Shown in pieces: positions 23,360 to 34,096 of a stretch of DNA of 64,000 bases (its first letter is position 1; the number at the start of each line of letters is the position of its first letter). A program made the translations under genes and the position numbers. Source of the stretch: Epiperipatus broadwayi (Eukaryota > Onychophora > Udeonychophora > Euonychophora > Peripatidae); the NCBI GenBank assembly GCA_028023455.1, contig JAQFVV010006199.1:5096972-5160971 (forward strand). The letters run 5' to 3'. The notes under the pieces are model-generated. The model searched no databases, was not told the origin of the DNA, and saw only the letters and a list, made by a program, of their open reading frames with translations.

Positions 23360-24196
23360 TTTAAAAAGGGTAATTAATAAATTAGAATCCCTTAGCAAAC
23401 ATAATATTAATGGAAATTATATCTTTTAATCTATTTCCATTCTCAAAATAGATTAAAACAATACTCTTTAGAACTTCTTGCATTATCGTTAAAAATAAAC
23501 AATAAGTGCATTCAGGCTACTTAATGGATATCCAGGCCTCATCAAGTGGAAACAGAGAATATTCGAGATCCTGCTTACATATAAATACAGCCGAAATTTT
23601 AGGATGTCCTTTAGTGCACCATTTTACCAAGTGTTGCAGAACAGACCCACATCAATTTAAATTTTGAAATATGAATCCGGAGTAGAGGGACGAAATTTGC
23701 TTCCCCTTTCTTCTCCAAAAGTCATTTCCAACTGCTATGTTAACCTGCCATCTCCACTCATGGACTGCCTAATTTAAATGCTACTAACTGCCTCAAGATG
23801 CCAGCCATTATTTTTCAAAACTTTGCTTTGCTAATCGTGTTTTCATTTTATAATTTTACAATTACTAATCTGTATGGATGTCAAGACATCAAGTTATGGA
23901 AGGTAAATCCTAATCATGCCACTAATATGGACTCTTTCAAAACTTTCAATTTAAAACCTAAATCAATTATAATGTAATTCTATTTCTATTTAAACATGTC
24001 ATTGTAATGCTAATTGTAACAATTCTATAGAGTAATGCCTTTCTCTTTCTATTATAAAAATCTAATGCATGAATCTATAACTTTATTGTTTTTAATGCAT
24101 TTCTTTTATGGGTTTCACAATTTCTAGGTTTATATTTGTAAACGCGGCAAAATTTTAATTTTAATATTATAAATTTTGTATGATTCAATTTAATAT
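23360..24196. other. Non-coding stretch
   Basis: Mixed composition, more GC-balanced at 23510-23830, but without an open frame, tRNA or repeat that I recognise. Confidence 0.35.
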
Positions 24197-24204
24197 GCTA
24201 ATAG

Positions 24205-24318
24205 TTCAATCGAGTGAACCAATCCTAAATTTTCTTATATTAGATATCCTCGATATTATGGGATGTTAAATCGTAAATGTAAGCTTTCTTACCTAACTAA
24301 AAGTTCACTCGATTGAAT
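24205..24318. repeat. Short element with 15-bp perfect terminal inverted repeats
   Basis: TTCAATCGAGTGAAC at 24205-24219 and its exact complement GTTCACTCGATTGAA at 24304-24318 flank 84 bp. The size suits a very small MITE. Beyond the perfect 15 bp the flanks are only loosely similar, and no target duplication is clear. Confidence 0.65.
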
Positions 24319-24325
24319 AATATTT

Positions 24326-27100
24326 TTAAGTTATTCTATTTACTTAATGGCAGATTATTTGCTGCTACATTTAATACGTCACTTTATTACCATGTTCACG
24401 CTATTGATTTATTTTCATATTATATTTTAAAGTAAACTTAATGACCTACCTTTGCTGTTTTTTTATTATATGGTCAATCATTTGCCCATCATGCCATCTA
24501 GCATGGTAATTATTTTATAGAATTAATTACTAGTTAGCATATTAATATGTGTTTAATGAAGGGAACAATATTCCCTCTTTTATTTGTGACATCCTAACTA
24601 ATATTAAGGGTCATTTGCATACCTTTCGAGAGGGATTAAATTATTTCATATGATTTAAATTATTTCATATCATTATGCTAGATTCTATTAAACTACAAGG
24701 GCCTTAATTCAAATATCAGCATCATTAAGAACCTGATTTATTCTTTATTATTAGCATTTCTTGGCTTAGATAATGTTATGAAATTTCCTCGTTTTGCTTT
24801 GTCAAACTTAAAACCCAGAGGAATGGGATTATTTTACTTATGGCATATCCGTGAATGGGGTTTGGCAGCACCGACTCCTGTCAGGTTGTCATTTAAGCTC
24901 CACATGGGTTAACACTGGAAGTAAAACAGACTATGCAATTCCTATGATACCACCTTTTCAAATGCTGACCTGTCAAATGTACAGGCACATTCATATTCTT
25001 ATAAAATTGATGAAGCGTTCATCCTAAAAATAGACTTAACCTTTTCTAGCATTATTACTTTAGTCAGCACCACGATTCTTGTTTAATATTTTTATATTTG
25101 TCCATTTTAAATCTGTAAGACATAATGCCATGATTTCTAAATCCGTCTCATATTTTCATTTATATTTTAGGGAATATCATTTTAAAGCTTATTTAAGCTA
25201 CCCACCCTCTCATTGAAACAATGTTCCACTGCGCTAACAAATAATGCTAAATAAATCCTCTCCAGTCAGAAAAGAAGACAATAAAATACAAATAACTTTT
25301 CTGTTTGAACATTTTAAGGTCTAATGACTATTTAAGCAAGTAATGTAAATTATAAAATATTTTCATGTGTGGTTCAAATGAACCATAATAAATTGATGTA
25401 ACTTATATCCCATTTATCTGTTTTTAAGGTCACTCATTTTTCATAAAATAATAATAGTGTCCACATTATATAATATGGTAAAATTGGTATATACTGCTGG
25501 CATATTAAGCCATATCTTTTGAATATCTGTACATTTTTTGAATCATCATATCCACTTGCAGATTTGCGTATTATTTAATCAGTAACTAATGTTCTATTAT
25601 TAAATCAGCATTAATAATCAAGTGAAACCCATAATTCTATTAGTGTTATAGGTAAATAGATTTGTGACTGTTTATTAAATTATATATTATTTGTTTATTC
25701 ATTTTTCTAATATTAATACATTATTAATTATATAATTAGTATTTAATTCTGTTTTGCCTCTTCATTTATGCATAGACATCGTTAATTGGATTGCATTATA
25801 TATAGCTCATTTCCATTGACTTTAGGCCAACTTAGATTTATTAATGAATTTTGATGAAAAGTCTAATTATAATCTTAAGCTATTTCATTCTGTTGGTGGC
25901 AGGAGTTCGAAGCCGAATAGTATTATCATTCTCTATAGATATCTTTCTCCACTGTTGCTCCAGGACAGGAATGAATAAAATTTCATTTGTAATCATCAGA
26001 AATGTTGTTCATAATGTTATAGATCTGGAAAATAGGCAAATAGGGCAGAGTTCATGATTGTTCCTGACTTATGTATCTTGCACATGATTGGACTCTAGGT
26101 ACTTTTGCCTAGATGCTAGTTATTGTTAGACGAGCATACAATTCTGACCAGTACAGTATCAATTTATGTAGTAAACTGATCTACATTTGATGTTGATAAA
26201 TATTGACACCAAAAATTGCTGAATATTTATCTTTCTTCACAAAAAGAAGAAAATATGCAAATATTTAGAAAAGTAATAACAAAAATTTTAAAATATTTAT
26301 AGGTTGTATTCAAAATCGTAACAAATTCATACAGATCATAATTTAAATTGGAAAAATAATTAATTTTATGCTTATTGCCAATTTAAAGACAATAAACAAT
26401 GATAATATATTGTATTTGTTATTAAGCTACACATTTGATCCAAAACATTCTTCTTGCATGATGTTGACATCTTCTTCCACAAATGATTTCATTAGCAATT
26501 GGAGTTTCTTTCAAATTGTATAGATGAAATTTATGTAACTTTAGGCATTTCAGTAGGAATAAGTAATTATATTTATTTTCAGTTAAAACCATAACATTAT
26601 ATCCTGTGACAAGTGGTGGTTACTCACTATGCATTTATCTACAGGTATAATCTTCTTAAATTAATTTGGTTTAAATATATAAATGTTTTCTGAAGAAATT
26701 TCTCTATTTCAGAATTCCAAATTAAAATCATTTTATAAGCTTTTATAGTTAATAAAAATATATAATTTCACTTTGAAAATATGAATAATATTAAGAAAGA
26801 GTAATTTATTTACTCTTCTATTTGAGTGATATTAGAATTTGTTTTGTAATAAAAAATTCTCAATAAGTAAACCATTCAAATTATAAATCTATCTTTTACA
26901 AGTATTCTATATTTGAACACAGTAAAATTATTGTACTTAGTGGCTATTAGATTGGCAAAAGATAGAATTCTTTAATAAATTATGTAATTCAGTATGTATA
27001 ATAGAATCAACTTCTGGTAGTATGTATTATATTATATCATTTGGTTTTCTTGATTTTACATTCTATAATTGTTAATTACATGAATATTAAATAATTGAAT
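24326..27100. other. Non-coding AT-rich stretch
   Basis: A 68-codon frame at 25851-26057 begins with a short basic and hydrophobic segment resembling a signal peptide, but its length is chance-level and T-rich DNA gives hydrophobic starts readily. No other candidate gene, RNA or repeat was seen. Confidence 0.3.
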
Positions 27101-27551
27101 TTCATTTCCTTTGAATTACTTGCTAGGTTGTGATTTGACCTTAATATTATCTCTGTGTCAACATCTTGGTTAACGAATTTATTAGTTTAAACAATAATTT
27201 TATATAAATAAATGAAAAATAATTATTTTTAATTTTCTTAAGACACCTATAAAAATATAATGTATATACTAATCATATATACTTATGTGATAGTTTTATG
27301 TGCTCTCAAATTTCTCCTTAAGAGATTAAAATAAATTGAATGTTTTTATTTTAATTTTTAATATCTTTTATTTAACATGTATGTGAATAGTTTTATGTAT
27401 CCTTACATTTCATATTGAACATTTTATATCTCCCCTCAACTTAAAATTTTAATTTTTAATCTTAAAATAAGTATAATTATTATATTTAATAATAATTATG
27501 TTGCTATTATGAACAATTGGAATTCCTATTTATTGTAAGATTAATTAAATT
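27101..27551 (-). other. Possible 3' end of the gypsy-type element
   Basis: Read on the minus strand, the sequence after the protease frame soon reaches a purine-rich stretch (gttgaggggagatataaa, about 27425-27442) like a polypurine tract. RT, RNase H and integrase are missing, so if this is the tract the element is internally deleted. No matching LTR pair was located. Confidence 0.2.
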
Positions 27552-28049
27552 TTAGTTAACAAAATTTTTATTCAATAGTGTTTCAAATATTGTGGATATC
27601 ATACAATTAATTTCATTTAAATTGTATGTTGGACATAATGTCATTTCTATAACCTTACCATTTATCCTAATTATTTTATTTTTAAAATCAACCATACATT
27701 TGTTCATATATAGGAAATTTACCTCTAATATATCTTCATGAATGAGGTCATTTAATATTAAAAAGATATAATGAATATATGTTTGATTAATGGTCAAATT
27801 GACCCAGATTTGTTTTTGAATTAATTTTGCCATTTTATTATTAGCCACACTAATCTGTATTGATTTTAGGGATAGGGTTTTAATATTTGGACTTTTATCC
27901 ATCACCCTTGTATAAAACTTTTCAGAAATTACAGAGATTTGGCTATCACTGTTTAACAAGGCTTTAATTGGCAAATCTTCAAACATTATTTTTATCATTG
28001 GACAATTTTGTACAGCATAATTGGATTCATTACTTTCCTCTGAACACAT
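27552..28049 (-). pseudogene. Retroviral-type aspartic protease region, gypsy-like
   Basis: A 165-codon open frame, longer than chance predicts, with the layout of a retropepsin-like domain. Near residues 30-45 it reads ALLNSDSQISVISEKFY, where active proteases have LLDSGS or LLDTGS followed by the same ISVISE context. The catalytic Asp is therefore Asn and the flap-side Gly is Asp, so activity is unlikely. Later, DILEVNFL (about residues 96-103) matches the usual DILLGxDFL strand and VDFKNKIIRI follows as expected. The protease would mature Gag-Pol in the particle. It lies downstream (minus strand) of gag-like sequence at 31.5-33.3 kb, the two being split by the RTE LINE. The start codon is arbitrary. 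Confidence 0.65.
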
Positions 28050-28245
28050 TATGTTGATTTATCTAGATAATAATTTATTTTTCTTCTGCCATTTTATTAT
28101 GGGTCTTTGAGGAGAGGAACTATTTTCTAAGACTTCTTTTAATTTAGTTTATTTGTTACTTTGGGTACACCTATATCATATCCATTTTTAAATTTGCTTC
28201 ATCCACTAGTAAATGGTATCCTGTTGGTGTTTGAAGTTTGATGTA
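28050..28245 (-). other. Gypsy-type element sequence between RTE insertion and protease
   Basis: Short remnant joining the LINE 3' end to the protease frame. It has open pieces in several frames but no motif of its own. It is presumed to belong to the host element of the LINE. Confidence 0.4.
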
Positions 28246-28264
28246 TCATCATTATCATCATCAT

Positions 28265-28974
28265 CAACCATTATCAATCCATTGCAGGATGAAGGTCTCT
28301 CCAAGTTCAATCCATCTTTTCTGATCTTTAGTTTCTCTTCTCCACATCACCCTTGCACATTTTCTTATTTCATCAGTCCATCTCACATGGGGTCTATTTC
28401 TGGGTCTTTTACAATCTCTTGGAATCCAGTTTAAAATTTCAATTGTCCATTTATTATCATCTCTTCTAGCAATATGTCAAGCCCAATTCCACTTCAGTAT
28501 TTTAATTTTTCCAAGATCAGTAACACCTGTTTGTTCTCTTACCCATACATTGCATTTTCGATCTCTTCTTGTTACTCCCAACATGCATCTCTCCATACTT
28601 CTTTGAGTGATTTGAAGTCTCTGTATTGCTCTTCTATTCAGTGTCCAAGTCTCAGATCCATAAGTAAGAACTGGCAAAACACATTTATTAAAAACCTTCC
28701 TTTTCAAACACATAGGCATATTTCCTTTTAGTATCAAGTTATTTCTACCAAAAGTACTCCAACCAAGTTTAATTCTATGATTTATTTCATCCATTATGTT
28801 TCCATCTGTATTAATAATCTGACCAAGGCATTTGTAACTGTTAACTTCTTCTAATTCATCATAATCAATCTTTATTTTCATATTTTGAGAAAATCTATTA
28901 AACATTACTTTAGTCTTTTTAACATTTTTCTTTAGTCCTATTTTCCTACTTTCATCTGATAACTCATGCAACAT
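28265..28974 (-). pseudogene. RTE C-terminal region
   Basis: In frame with the RT and separated from it by one TAG. It contains NVKKTKVMFN, SYKCLGQIINTDGN, VLPVLTYGSETWTLNRR and, past a TGA at 28477, HIARRDDNKWTIEILNW and RPHVRWTDEIRK. This is the usual thumb and tail of RTE-clade ORFs, with the R-RP--RW-D- motif near the end. The coding part stops just before the TGATGA-type 3' terminus. Confidence 0.88.
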
Positions 28975-28983
28975 TTCCTGTAA

Positions 28984-29634
28984 CTATAAAGTATTATTTG
29001 CAAAAACAACTACATCATCTGCAAAATCTAAATGACTTAAATAATCTCCATTTACTTTCACTCCTTTAGCTTCCCATTTTAATCCACAAAATACTTTTTG
29101 CAGCACTGCTGTAAAAAGTATTTGAGATATGGAGTCATCCTGTCTTACACCTTTCTCAATGTTGACTTTCCTACTATCGTTATGTAATTTAATTGTTGCT
29201 GTTGCATTTTTATAAATATTCTTTAAAATATGACAATATCCTGGATCTATACCTTGATGATCCAATGCTTTAATCACTGAAGAAATGTTTATAGAATCAA
29301 ATGCCTTTTCATAATCTACAAATTCTAAGCATAATGGCAACTCATATTCATTTGTCCTTTTTATAACTTCTCTCAATACCTGGATATGATCTACTGTACT
29401 AAAACCACTTTTAAATCCAGCTTGTTCTCTTGGTTGGTGGAAGTCCAGTGTTCTCTGTAGACGAGTTGTAATTGTCTTAGTAAAAATTTTGTATAAAACT
29501 GATAAAAGATTGATAGGTCTGTAATTTCTAATATCTTCTTTATCACCTTTTTTAAATATTAATATTAATACTGCATTCTTCCAATCATCTGGTACATCTT
29601 TATCATTTAGACATTTGGAATATAACTTTGCAAA
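28984..29634 (-). pseudogene. RTE reverse transcriptase core
   Basis: An open frame of about 216 codons carries consecutive RT motifs: DVPDDWKNAVLILIFKKGD, NYRPINLLSVLYKIFTK, HQPREQAGFKSGFS, then LEFVDYEKAFDSI (motif A, catalytic Asp), KGVRQDDSISQILFTAVL (motif B, normally GVRQGD-ISP) and HLDFADDVVVFA (motif C, both catalytic Asp kept). The domain copies the element RNA at the nicked target. A TAG at 28984 ends the frame, but the following 498 bases continue in the same frame. Confidence 0.92.
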
Positions 29635-30095
29635 ATTTTTTCTATTTCTTCACCTGCTTCTTTTAATATATCAATTATAATTCCATCATTACTTGGAGCC
29701 TTCCCTTTCTTCATAAATTTAATTGCATGTCTAACTTCCTCATTCAAAATTCTGGGCAATTCAGAAGATATAATATGTATAGGAGGTACTTGTTCTTTCT
29801 TTATTACTATGTCATCTCTCTTTTTAGTAATAATGCCATCTTTTTTTCTTATTGCAGATATAAATTTCCTACCAATACCAAAATGTTGTTTTACACTCTT
29901 TAGACTTTTATTCTCTTCTACAGCTTTTCTTGCTAGTTCACAATTATACTTTCTTATATCATTTTCAATTCTTTTCCACACCATTTTACAAAATTCGAGA
30001 TATTCAATCCTTTGTAATGCATTATTTTTGTATATCTTCATATTCCTTCTTTTCTTCATAAATTCTCTAGTCTCAGTAGAAATTTTATTGGTCAA
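29607..30095 (-). pseudogene. RTE linker and RT fingers region
   Basis: A 162-codon frame continuing the LINE polypeptide after a +/-1 shift. It is rich in Lys and Arg (KISTETREFMKKRRN at its start) and ends with VRHAIKFMKKGKAPSNDGI, matching the A-MK-GKAPG-DGI segment that opens the RT domain in RTE elements. The frame then shifts by one within an A/T homopolymer (near 29635), after which the RT frame continues. It has no separate start; it is part of one ancestral ORF. Confidence 0.85.
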
Positions 30096-31338
30096 TTGCT
30101 GCTTTTTTTCTACCAGCTAGCTTTGTTGCAGTTTTTAAAAGTGTATCAGTTATTTTCATATTAATATCATTCAAATCTGAATCATGTTCAAAATATACTA
30201 ATACTTGAAACCGATTTGTAAGTTTTAATTTAAATTCATTAGAATGTTTCTGAAGATTAGGAATATCAACTGTAAATATTGTTTTTTTTAATAATTTTTG
30301 TCTCTCTAGTTTTGCATTAACATGTATCTTATATCTTACTAATCCATGATCACTTCTTGTGTTAAATTTATTAAGAACATTACAATCTTGAAATATGTAT
30401 TTTCTGTTAGTCAAAATATAATCCAATTCTGCTGTACCTTCATTTGGATGCTTCCATGTCCATTTCCTTTTAACCTTTTTCTCAAAAAAAGAATTCATAA
30501 TATAAAGTTTTTCTTTTTCTGCAAACTCCACAAGTCTATGTCCTCTCTCATTTCTATTACCATAACCAAAATTACCTACAACATTTTCATCTTTCATTTG
30601 TTTACCAATTCTTGCATTAAAGTGTCCCATAATAATTTTAAAATGTTGTTTACTCCGATCAAAAGCCTTTTATACATCAATATAAAAATCTTTTACTACT
30701 TCATGACTATGAAAACTTGTTGGGGCATAAATCTGAATTATCTGCATTTGGTATCTGCTATTAAGTTGTAAAACTAATCTTGCCACCCTGTCCGATACAC
30801 CATCAATCTCCACAATGTTATTCTTCCATTTTTTATTTATAATGAATCCTATTCCAATTGTATTTCCAATATTTGTGCCTTTATAGTAGAGTACATGTCC
30901 ACTTTTTAAATCAATTGTTTCTTCACCTTTTCTTCTAACTTCACAAAGTCCAATAATGTCCCATTTAATATAAGATAGTTCTTCTTCTAACTCTTGCAAT
31001 CTTCCTTCACTTGAAAGTGATCTGCAGTTGTAAATACCTAAATAAAAAGTCATCATCAAATGGCAGCCTGAGTCCGCAATCAGAGGATTCTTAGCACCCT
31101 CCGCCTTCGGCCACCAACTGCTGCCTTGGTTGGTGACTTTATAGCCTCCTGGGAATAAGTGCCATGATTTATTTTTATCTGTCATGATTGTATATATTGA
31201 AAAAAATATTCTTACACTTCGAGGTAAAAAGCCATTAAACTCACCAAGCTGGCTAATGTGTGTTGGTGAGCAGCCCATCCATGTTCGTATACTATATGAA
31301 TAATCACATAGTAATAACAGCTGCAACAACAAGAACAT
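30085..31338 (-). pseudogene. RTE endonuclease domain (exonuclease-endonuclease-phosphatase fold)
   Basis: The enzyme nicks target DNA to prime reverse transcription. Visible signatures in order: IYNCRSLSSEGRLQELEEEL (N-terminal Asn motif), WDIIGLCEVRRKGEE (catalytic Glu), IIQIYAPTS, GHFNARIGK, LDYILTNRKY and RSDHGLVRYKI (catalytic Asp-His). In GHFNA the usual GDFNA catalytic Asp is His, so this copy is probably inactive. A TAA at ~30670 interrupts the frame once; both sides are in the same frame. The N-terminal ~100 codons before the endonuclease (from 31338) resemble no known domain and may be leader sequence. The frame shifts into the linker near 30090. Confidence 0.88.
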
Positions 31339-31479
31339 ATGGAATGGACATTAGAATTTTCCCTGCTCAGTTCCTTTATGGCCTCAAAGAGGAATCAAAG
31401 GGTCTTATTTCAGTTAATAGCAAATTCCTTTCTTCATACTTATTTTATCTTCTGTATTATCATTACTCTTTATTATTTT

Positions 31480-33300
31480 AATTTATAGATAATTAAAACT
31501 ATTATATTTTTTGTCTTCTGTAACTATTAGCATTTACTGGTATATTTTCTTTCTTCTTTTCTAAGTATTTTTGATTTATATTCTGATTATTGGAATCTAT
31601 ATTACTTAACAGATCTGCAATCTATTCAATGTTTAGTGTATTAGTAAATAATAAAGTTTGCTCAATTTTTAATGGCAAATAGAGTTTTGCAATTCTTATT
31701 ATTTGATTTTAGCTAAAGTGATAAGTATCGAGAGTTTTTAATTTGGCAACTTGCTTCCAACAGAATTTGGTGTTTCACTAGGTGTATTCCTATATTTTTC
31801 TTAAAGAATTTGGTACAATAATCCTTCTTGATGATCATTGTCCAATTTTTTTTTTATATTAATAACGTTTGATATTTTTCAAAGGTTTTAGGTAATTGGA
31901 ATAATGATTCCCACCAAGATAAAGCATGGATATATGCCACTATTAATTTTTCACCTTCTGTTAAAGTATTATTAACAAAAATATATAAGATTAAACTTTT
32001 TAAGTGTTCTATTGGAGCTTAAATCTCGGATTTTTTTAAATTTCACAAATTAATTTATTGTGTTAGTTTGGATAGTATGATTGGAATTGTTAATATTTTC
32101 GTTTTGAAGATTAACAGGTGATTGGGTATTATTATGGGTTACATATTCTCTGGAGTGAATAACATCTTCATCATTGTTTTATTCCATTTGTATGCCTCCC
32201 ATCTCATTTTCTATTTCATCCTGACATTCCTTTTTATTTTGATTTTCTTTCATCCTATTAATAGCTTGCATTATATGATTTAATTTATCTGAAGTGGTGT
32301 TTTCTTCCTCATTAGATAATTTAATCTTTTTAAGAGGTTGTGTATGTTTTTTTACCATTATTTGTCTTTCCTTGTCTTATTCATTTTTTTAAATCTTTCA
32401 TAATTTGTTTTATTGCAGTATTTTTATTTTCTAGTTGGTTCAATATGTTTGATTGATTTTTTAATAATATTTCAATATTATTTTTATTTTGTTTTATATC
32501 TGGAGCTATCAAATTTTGTTTTACATTAAAACATTGGAAATCATTTTCTCTGGATTGAATTTTTTTTTCTTGGTTATTTATTCGAATTTCTTGATCTCTT
32601 TTATGACTACTTATTTCTACATGGACGTCTTTCATTTTATCATCTATGTACTTTTCAGTTTTTTCTTGATTTTTCTATATTTCAATTTGAGAATTGTTAT
32701 ATATACTTTTTATTTCTAAAAGTTTACTTTCCATTTTAATCTCTATTTTTATTTCAAGTTCAATAAATCTTTTCTGACAATTAAGATCTTTTCTTCAATG
32801 ACTTTTTGAATTTTTCATATTTTATTATGTGATACCTCATATTTTAATTTTATTTTATATACTATCTATTTTTTAATAATTCAACTGTTATTATATCTGC
32901 TTTCAAATTTTGTTCATTAGCTTTCATGTCTATTTTTACATTTTCCATCTCTGTATTCATATTTTCCATTTATTGCATTCCTATTTTCCACTTTTGTAGA
33001 CATATCTACATTCATATTTTCCATTTTGGCATTCATATTTTCTATCTTTGTCTTATTCATTTTTATGCTTTCCATCATTTGTTGCGTCATAAACATCATA
33101 CAATTTTATGATGAATCATTATCACTTGCATCCTTTTCTATGGGTTTCTGGTCTGTGGATATTTATTGTTGAAGTCCCTCTAGATATATCTATGTTTTTT
33201 TACTCATTTATATTACTTATAATATTATTCCCTATGTCTTTTTTAACTATTTCATTGTGTGCATTGTGGAGCATCTTCTCTGTGCTATGAGTGTTTTCTT
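31480..33300 (-). pseudogene. Degraded gag region of a gypsy-type retrotransposon
   Basis: Read on the minus strand, open pieces give a Lys/Asn-rich coiled-coil part with a repeating KMENMN-type heptad (32917-33099; another at 32381-32635). Further on, a segment near 31900 reads LIVAYIHALSWWESLFQLP. The end (31503-31700) contains KLYLPLKIEQTLLFTNTLN and DLLSNIDS, resembling the end of insect-type gypsy Gag, where a leucine-rich stretch precedes an -L-LLS-LD- motif. Many stops and shifts show that it is old. Gag would form the particle. No zinc knuckle is visible. The relation to the protease at 27552-28049 is inferred from orientation and order. Confidence 0.5.
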
Positions 33301-33383
33301 TCTGCAAGTTGTTTGTGTCCACTAATGTTGTATAATCATTGGCAAGTGTTATATAAAACAAAATGTATTATAGCATTGTGCTA

Positions 33384-33459
<76 letters not shown>
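33384..33459. repeat. (ATT)n microsatellite, about 25 units
   Basis: Uninterrupted ATT/TTA repeat. The 63-codon frame across it (poly-Ile) is an artefact of the repeat. Confidence 0.97.
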
Positions 33460-33460
<1 letters not shown>

Positions 33461-34020
33461 AAAGATGATTATATTGATGGAAAGTTACATCAGCATACTT
33501 TTTTACATTTATATTAAAACCTCAATTTTTTTTATATACAATTCAAATATATAAGTAAAGGCATCTGAAAAACGTAAAGGAAATCTAAGATTGTTGAGTC
33601 AACCAAAACTGTTTAGTTGACTTTGGTCATATCAGCTTACATATATAAGTGTCTTAACTAAATGATAATCTTTTCAGAATAATAATTTTAAATTATTAAA
33701 ATAATGCCCATTATATTAATTACAATAATTTAGAATAACAAATTATGATCTTGTTTTAAGAGAAAAATATAACACATCCAACGAAATTATGGCTAAAGAA
33801 TCAATAGATAATAAATATTAATAAAAATTCATATATTTTTGTGATCTGATTCTCGGAGTTAGAACAATATAATATAATCTCAGATTTTGAATTAATTAAT
33901 TTTTAATATTCACAAGAATTTAATATCATCTAAATACTCACAATTGCATATTAGAAAAAAATCAATCGTCTTTATTGTTCGTAATCTAAGTTTTAATTTA
34001 ACAAAAAACATTCTAAATTT
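33460..34020. other. Non-coding AT-rich stretch
   Basis: Contains a small AGTCAAC...GTTGACT inverted repeat near 33600. No gene recognised. Confidence 0.35.
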
Positions 34021-34021
34021 C

Positions 34022-34096
34022 TAAGTGGTGGCCGAGTGGTTAGCACGGCTGCCACAAGCAATTGTCCCGGGATCGCTTCCCGGCCGACGCTTTGAC
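34022..34096 (+). repeat. tRNA-like sequence (tRNA-derived SINE head or tRNA pseudogene)
   Basis: TGGCCGAGTGGTTAGC (34029-34044) is a good pol III A box and D-arm. CCGGG-ATCGCTT-CCCGG (34067-34083) is a perfect 5-bp T-arm with a 7-base loop, overlapping a B-box position. The acceptor stem does not pair (TAAGTGG against CCGACGC), and a clean 5-bp anticodon stem with 7-base loop cannot be drawn, so it is not a working tRNA. A relative with the same core (acaagcarttgtcccggg) lies on the minus strand at 57851-57925, which favours a dispersed tRNA-derived family, perhaps of Ser/Leu-type ancestry. Confidence 0.6.

Larger units (their letters stand above)
28246..31338 (-). mobile_element. Nearly full-length RTE-clade non-LTR retrotransposon
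   Basis: Minus-strand order is apurinic endonuclease (31338-30085), linker and RT (30095-28984) and the conserved C-terminal region (28974 to about 28265), as in RTE/BovB-type LINEs. The 3' end closes with a short TGATGATGA-type repeat (minus-strand reading of 28246-28264) directly after the coding region, characteristic of RTE. Damage is slight: in-frame stops at about 30670 (TAA), 28984 (TAG) and 28477 (TGA), plus frameshifts near 30090 and 29635. It interrupts a gypsy-type element, so it arrived later. The 5' limit is uncertain; homology to endonuclease starts near 31040 and the element may extend towards 31480. Confidence 0.9.

Noticed and set aside
25851-26057. 68-codon frame with a signal-peptide-like start
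   Set aside because: Length is well within chance at this base composition, and no domain, splice context or homology is visible.
28474-30771. Plus-strand open frames over the LINE (28474-28731, 29809-30120, 30346-30771)
   Set aside because: They are antisense shadows of the minus-strand RTE coding region.
33363-33554. 63-codon poly-isoleucine frame
   Set aside because: Produced by the ATT microsatellite.
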